Shown one piece after another: positions 60,202 to 64,000 of a stretch of DNA of 64,000 bases (the stretch's first letter is position 1; every line of letters begins with the position of its first letter). The stretch spans positions 2,046,001 through 2,110,000 of the forward strand of contig NZ_CP080412.1 in assembly GCF_019457635.1 (NCBI RefSeq), written 5' to 3'. Both the position numbers and the translations under genes were made by a program. Below the pieces are notes generated by a model. The model made no database searches and had not been told where the DNA came from. It saw only the letters and a program-made list of their open reading frames with translations. This stretch comes from Shewanella mangrovisoli. GTDB taxonomy: Bacteria; Pseudomonadota; Gammaproteobacteria; Enterobacterales; Shewanellaceae.

Positions 60202-60846
60202 TCAGTCAGTGGCGTGTTTTGAAAAATGCAGCAGCCGATTATTGGCGGGCATGGCGGTATCAGCAATCAGTGTGAAGGCTTGCGCTTGGGCGAGCTGAAT
60301 AATCCATTCAATGTCCCGAATCCCACTCTCACTATCTCTTTGTTTTAAATACTGATCGAATTGACGATTGCTGTCGCTGGTAAACTGGCCTTGGTAGTTA
60401 AAAGGGCCGTAAATACAGAGGGTTTTGAGTTGTGGCAAATATTGGCCCAAGCCAGTAAAAAACGCTTCAACCATAGCTTGACTCATAATATGCAGGGTAT
60501 TGGCGCTGAATACGGCGTCGATACGGGGGTTATCGATGGGCCAAGGTTGGGTGACATCGAGTGCTAAGGGCAAGCCGAGGTTGTTGATGCCTTTTTGATG
60601 CCCTTGTTGGCGGCATCTTGCGCTAATGCCTTCAAGGTAATCAGTTTGGTCGCTGGTTTGCCAAAAAAGCTGAGGCAGATTTTCAGCAAAGTAGACCGCG
60701 TGTTGTCCGGTGCCACTGCCAATTTCAAGCACCTGTTTGGCGTTGGCAAAGGCGGTTTTTAGCACGGCGAGTATAGGCGCTTTGTTATTTTCACAGGCTT
60801 GAGAAAAGGACAGCAAGCTTGGCGGCGTTTGAGAGTCCTGAAACAT
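60202..60846 (-). CDS. DUF938 SAM-dependent methyltransferase-like protein
   Basis: This 214-aa protein has a class I methyltransferase fold. The SAM loop LEIGSGTGQHAVYFAENLP lies near residues 40-58, and DAVFSANTLHIMS is the acidic strand region. The C-terminal part (YGPFNYQGQFTSDSNRQFD; IRDIEWI) is characteristic of DUF938 (PF06080). The substrate is unknown. I chose the ATG at 60846, since AGGAC lies six bases upstream; an upstream in-frame start at 60999 adds an Arg-rich stretch that looks non-coding. It is divergent from the oxidase at 61128. Confidence 0.85.
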   Translation of the reverse strand: MFQDSQTPPSLLSFSQACENNKAPILAVLKTAFANAKQVLEIGSGTGQHAVYFAENLPQLFWQTSDQTDYLEGISARCRQQGHQKGINNLGLPLALDVTQPWPIDNPRIDAVFSANTLHIMSQAMVEAFFTGLGQYLPQLKTLCIYGPFNYQGQFTSDSNRQFDQYLKQRDSESGIRDIEWIIQLAQAQAFTLIADTAMPANNRLLHFSKHATD

Positions 60847-61127
60847 GGTATGTCCTAAATTTTTCCTTGCGAGGGGCAGGCAAAGTGTTTGTCTTACAAA
60901 AAGCGGGGTGTCAGCCTGCCATCGCGGTGATGATGGTCTGTAGCTTAAGCCAATGCGGCGGCGAATTCTATTGATAAGCACGATTCTGGATGGGTGCACT
61001 GCTTGAGTTTCATGCCGGTCCTACAATCTTATGTTGACCCAGATATTGGCTTCGATATACTCAAAAATTCTGAACAAATGTAAAAAATATAAAACAAAAA
61101 TAACTCAAATCTGTTCAAAGGAGCCCT

Positions 61128-62417
61128 ATGTCTGCCAAACGCTGCGCCTCTTATTACAATGCCACCATTAAGCAAGAGTCTGATTATCCAGAACTTGAAG
61201 GCGATATTCGGGTCGATGTGGCCATTATCGGTGGCGGATTTACCGGTGTAGCGACGGCGGTAGAATTGGCCGAAAAGGGTTACCAAGTGGCGCTACTTGA
61301 GGCCAATAAAATTGCCTGGGGCGCCACAGGCCGCAATGGTGGCCAAGTGACGGGGAGTTTATCCGGCGATGCCGCCATGACCAAGCAATTGCGGCATCAG
61401 CTTGGTCAGGAGGCCGAGGATTATGTGTGGGATCTGCGCTGGCGCGGCCACGATATTATCAAAAACAGAGTGGCGAAGTATGGCATTGATTGTGATTTAA
61501 AATTTGGCCATATCCAGACGGCGTATCGCCCCGCACATCTGGGCGAGTTACAGCAAATGTTCGATGAAGCCAATCGCCGTGGCATGGGTGAGTTTATGAC
61601 CTTAGTGTCTGCGCAGGAGATGCCCGCCTACTTAGCTTCGCCCTTGTATCACGGCGGGTTGGTTAATCGGCGTAATATGCATCTGCATTCGGTGAATTTA
61701 TGTCTTGGTGAAGCGCGAGCTGCGGCCTCCTTGGGCGCTAAAATTTTTGAATATTCACAGGTGCTGGATATTCAGCAAGGAGAGCTGGCAACTGTAGCCA
61801 CGCCAAAGGGTAGGGTGAAGGCAAACAGTGTGCTTATCGCCGGTAATGCCTATCATAAATTGGGCCGACCTCAGCTGCGAGGCATGTTATTTCCCGCCTC
61901 ACTTGGCAATTGCGCGACGGCTCAATTGCCGTCAGAGCTGGCTAAGCAACTGAATCCGCAGGATTTAGCCGTGTATGATTGCCGCTTTGTGCTGGATTAT
62001 TACCGCTTAACCGCCGATAACCGGTTGATGTTTGGCGGTGGTACCAATTACAGCGGCCGCGATCCTAAAAACGTTGCCGCCGAGCTGCGTCCGGCGATTG
62101 AACGCACTTTCCCTCAATTAAAAGGCGTCGACATTGAATTTGCCTGGGCAGGCATGGCGGGGATCGTGATTAACCGTATTCCCCAATTGGGCAAAATTGC
62201 CCCGAATATCTTCTATTGTCAGGGATATTCGGGCCATGGCGTCGCGACATCCCATATTATGGCCGAGATTATGGGGCAGGCGATCGATGGGCAAATGCGC
62301 GAGTTCGATCTCTTCGCCGCGATGCGTCATATCCGGATCCCATTGAATGAATGGTTTGGTAATCAGGCCCTTGCGTTAGGGATGCTGTATTACACCCTGA
62401 GGGAAAACTGGCGCTAA
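61128..62417 (+). CDS. FAD-dependent oxidoreductase, PuuB-like (gamma-glutamylputrescine oxidase family)
   Basis: This 429-aa amine oxidase of the DAO family has the FAD-binding Rossmann motif IIGGGFTG at residues 33-40 and GATGRNGGQV, where the flavin is contacted. It aligns closely with E. coli PuuB (DYYRLTADNRLMFGGGTNY; YCQGYSGHGVATSH). PuuB oxidises gamma-glutamylputrescine, releasing aldehyde, ammonia and H2O2. No other puu genes are visible in the window, so the substrate could be a different amine. AAAGGAG lies before the ATG. It runs divergently from the DUF938 gene. Confidence 0.88.
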   Translation: MSAKRCASYYNATIKQESDYPELEGDIRVDVAIIGGGFTGVATAVELAEKGYQVALLEANKIAWGATGRNGGQVTGSLSGDAAMTKQLRHQLGQEAEDYVWDLRWRGHDIIKNRVAKYGIDCDLKFGHIQTAYRPAHLGELQQMFDEANRRGMGEFMTLVSAQEMPAYLASPLYHGGLVNRRNMHLHSVNLCLGEARAAASLGAKIFEYSQVLDIQQGELATVATPKGRVKANSVLIAGNAYHKLGRPQLRGMLFPASLGNCATAQLPSELAKQLNPQDLAVYDCRFVLDYYRLTADNRLMFGGGTNYSGRDPKNVAAELRPAIERTFPQLKGVDIEFAWAGMAGIVINRIPQLGKIAPNIFYCQGYSGHGVATSHIMAEIMGQAIDGQMREFDLFAAMRHIRIPLNEWFGNQALALGMLYYTLRENWR

Positions 62418-62503
62418 ATAGCTTGTAATCCATCAAACTCTAGCGACATTATTAGTGCTCAAATGGTGATTTGTGACTCGGGGTCGCTGCAATGGATTAG
62501 TCG

Positions 62504-63385
62504 CTATTCATTCACCGTCGCCAGTTTTTCCGCCAGATAATCCACGAATACCCGCACTTTGGCGCTCAGGTGACGATTCTGTGGATAGAGCGCCCAAATC
62601 CCTTCCTTGGCTTCGCGGTGGGCGTCGAGGAAGGAGATGAGTCTACCTGCATGAATGTCCTCCTCAATATAATAATCAGGGAGTTGCACTATCCCTATGC
62701 CCTTTAACGCTGCATCGCGCAGGGCATAACCGCTGTTGCAGATAAGGTTGCCGCGTACCTTGATATTGCGCTCGCGGCCATTTTCGATAAAGCGCCAGTA
62801 ATTGTGATTCCCGATCAGGCAATTATGTTGATTTAACTCCGAAAGCGTATGGGGCTCACCGTATTTTTCAACGTAACTGGGTGAGGCGGCCACATAATGG
62901 GTGCGGCTACTCAAGGGTTTAGCCATCAGGCTGGAGTCGGCGAGTTTGCCAAGGCGAATGGCCAAATCATAGCCGCCTTCAATCAAGTCTAAGGTTCGGT
63001 TGGTGAGGTCGACATTAAATTCCACACTGGGATACTGCACCATAAAATCATTGAGTAATGGCATGATAAATTTTTCGCCGTAGGCCACGGGCGCGGTGAG
63101 TTTCACCAGTCCTTGGGGCGAGCCTTTTAGATCGGTAATGGCCCGTTCGGCCTCCTCGAGTCCAGTCTGTAATTGGCGGCAATGGCGATAATAAATCGTG
63201 CCTTCTTCGGTGAGCGATACCTTGCGAGTCGTACGGTAAAACAGCTTAGTGCCGAGGCGATTTTCCAGCGCGCCGATCTGCCGACTCACGTGGGCGGTGG
63301 ACACATTGAGGCGCTGCGCCGCCAAGGTAAAGTTCTCGGCTTCGGCTACTGCCACAAATTCTGATATGCCATCCCAAAGGTACAT
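62504..63385 (-). CDS. LysR family transcriptional regulator
   Basis: This 293-aa LysR regulator has the N-terminal winged helix-turn-helix (FTLAAQRLNVSTAHVSRQIG, residues about 19-38) and the C-terminal periplasmic-binding-like effector domain. AAGGAG lies five bases before the ATG. It is divergent from the class III alcohol dehydrogenase gene at 63583, a typical position for a LysR regulator and its target. I infer control of that gene, with formaldehyde stress or S-hydroxymethylglutathione as a possible signal; this is not shown by the sequence. Confidence 0.92.
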   Translation of the reverse strand: MYLWDGISEFVAVAEAENFTLAAQRLNVSTAHVSRQIGALENRLGTKLFYRTTRKVSLTEEGTIYYRHCRQLQTGLEEAERAITDLKGSPQGLVKLTAPVAYGEKFIMPLLNDFMVQYPSVEFNVDLTNRTLDLIEGGYDLAIRLGKLADSSLMAKPLSSRTHYVAASPSYVEKYGEPHTLSELNQHNCLIGNHNYWRFIENGRERNIKVRGNLICNSGYALRDAALKGIGIVQLPDYYIEEDIHAGRLISFLDAHREAKEGIWALYPQNRHLSAKVRVFVDYLAEKLATVNE

Positions 63386-63561
63386 TATTACTCCTTAGTA
63401 AAAATGAATTGCCAAAATGCTAGATTATCAATCCTCAGGAAATAAATACAATCTAGTGACTGCATTACTGCACACTATTTTTTTAAGCTTATCCGTCCGC
63501 CCCAATCTATGCTTACAAGCGAGTCGGGCTAGGATAAGCCGTAAGTCGATAAGCCCATTGA

Positions 63562-64000
<439 letters not shown>

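Overview
The window reads as chromosome from a gammaproteobacterium of the Shewanella type. Support comes from the protein sequences and from gene orders shared with enteric and marine gammaproteobacteria: hflD-mnmA-nudJ-rluE-icd, cspD/clpS-clpA-infA-aat, metG/mrp-udk-dcd, pabC-mltG-tmk-holB-pilZ-tatD, rsmF-letBA-msrC-proQ-prc-pepN, pyrD-zapC, and adhE/marC. A monomeric isocitrate dehydrogenase and a giant 1614-residue NAD-glutamate dehydrogenase fit the same group. Most of the window is ordinary core genome. There is no prophage, integrase, transposase, rRNA or CRISPR array.

Layout. 1-3030: tRNA/rRNA modification and Nudix genes on the minus strand. 3381-5606: monomeric isocitrate dehydrogenase. 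5754-10594: an N-degron and ClpAP proteolysis neighbourhood (cspD, clpS, clpA, infA, bpt, aat). 10649-12964: a glycine-zipper envelope protein, a Nif3/YbgI-type metal protein and an auxin-efflux-type carrier. 13256-17823: metG divergent from mrp-udk-dcd. 17829-22707: folate, cell-wall, dTMP and DNA polymerase III genes, type IV pilus PilZ, a 231-bp MITE-like element, then tatD. 23032-36496: rsmF, an SpmA-SpmB fusion, the LetAB lipid-transport system with letA in two genes, SOS gene yebG, msrC, proQ, prc and pepN. 37012-44398: a DUF2835 gene, then a four-gene envelope cluster (DUF1302, DUF1329, YCF48-like, MMPL/RND). 44664-51324: gdhB, pyrD, a dense Dam-site cluster and zapC. 51860-57662: adhE, marC and a NIT-domain chemoreceptor. 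57866-60063: tRNA-Ser(GGA) convergent with an SOS-controlled umuDC operon. 60202-64000: a DUF938 methyltransferase, a PuuB-like oxidase, a LysR regulator and the start of a class III alcohol dehydrogenase.

How the genes work together. ClpS delivers N-degron substrates to ClpA, while Bpt and Aat create such degrons. LetA and LetB form an inner-to-outer membrane lipid conduit. The DUF1302/DUF1329/YCF48/MMPL genes look like one transport unit of unknown cargo. Two genes far apart (yebG and umuD) carry near-perfect LexA boxes.

The most unusual item is the umuD gene. It encodes two complete UmuD peptidase domains in one chain, each with its own Ser/Lys dyad. Only the first copy keeps a plausible self-cleavage arm, so the product resembles a covalently joined UmuD-UmuD' dimer. 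Other signals worth a look are nine GATC sites in 97 bp between pyrD and zapC, the MITE-like element upstream of tatD, competing hairpins next to the adhE ribosome binding site, the split letA, and the uncharacterised four-gene envelope cluster.
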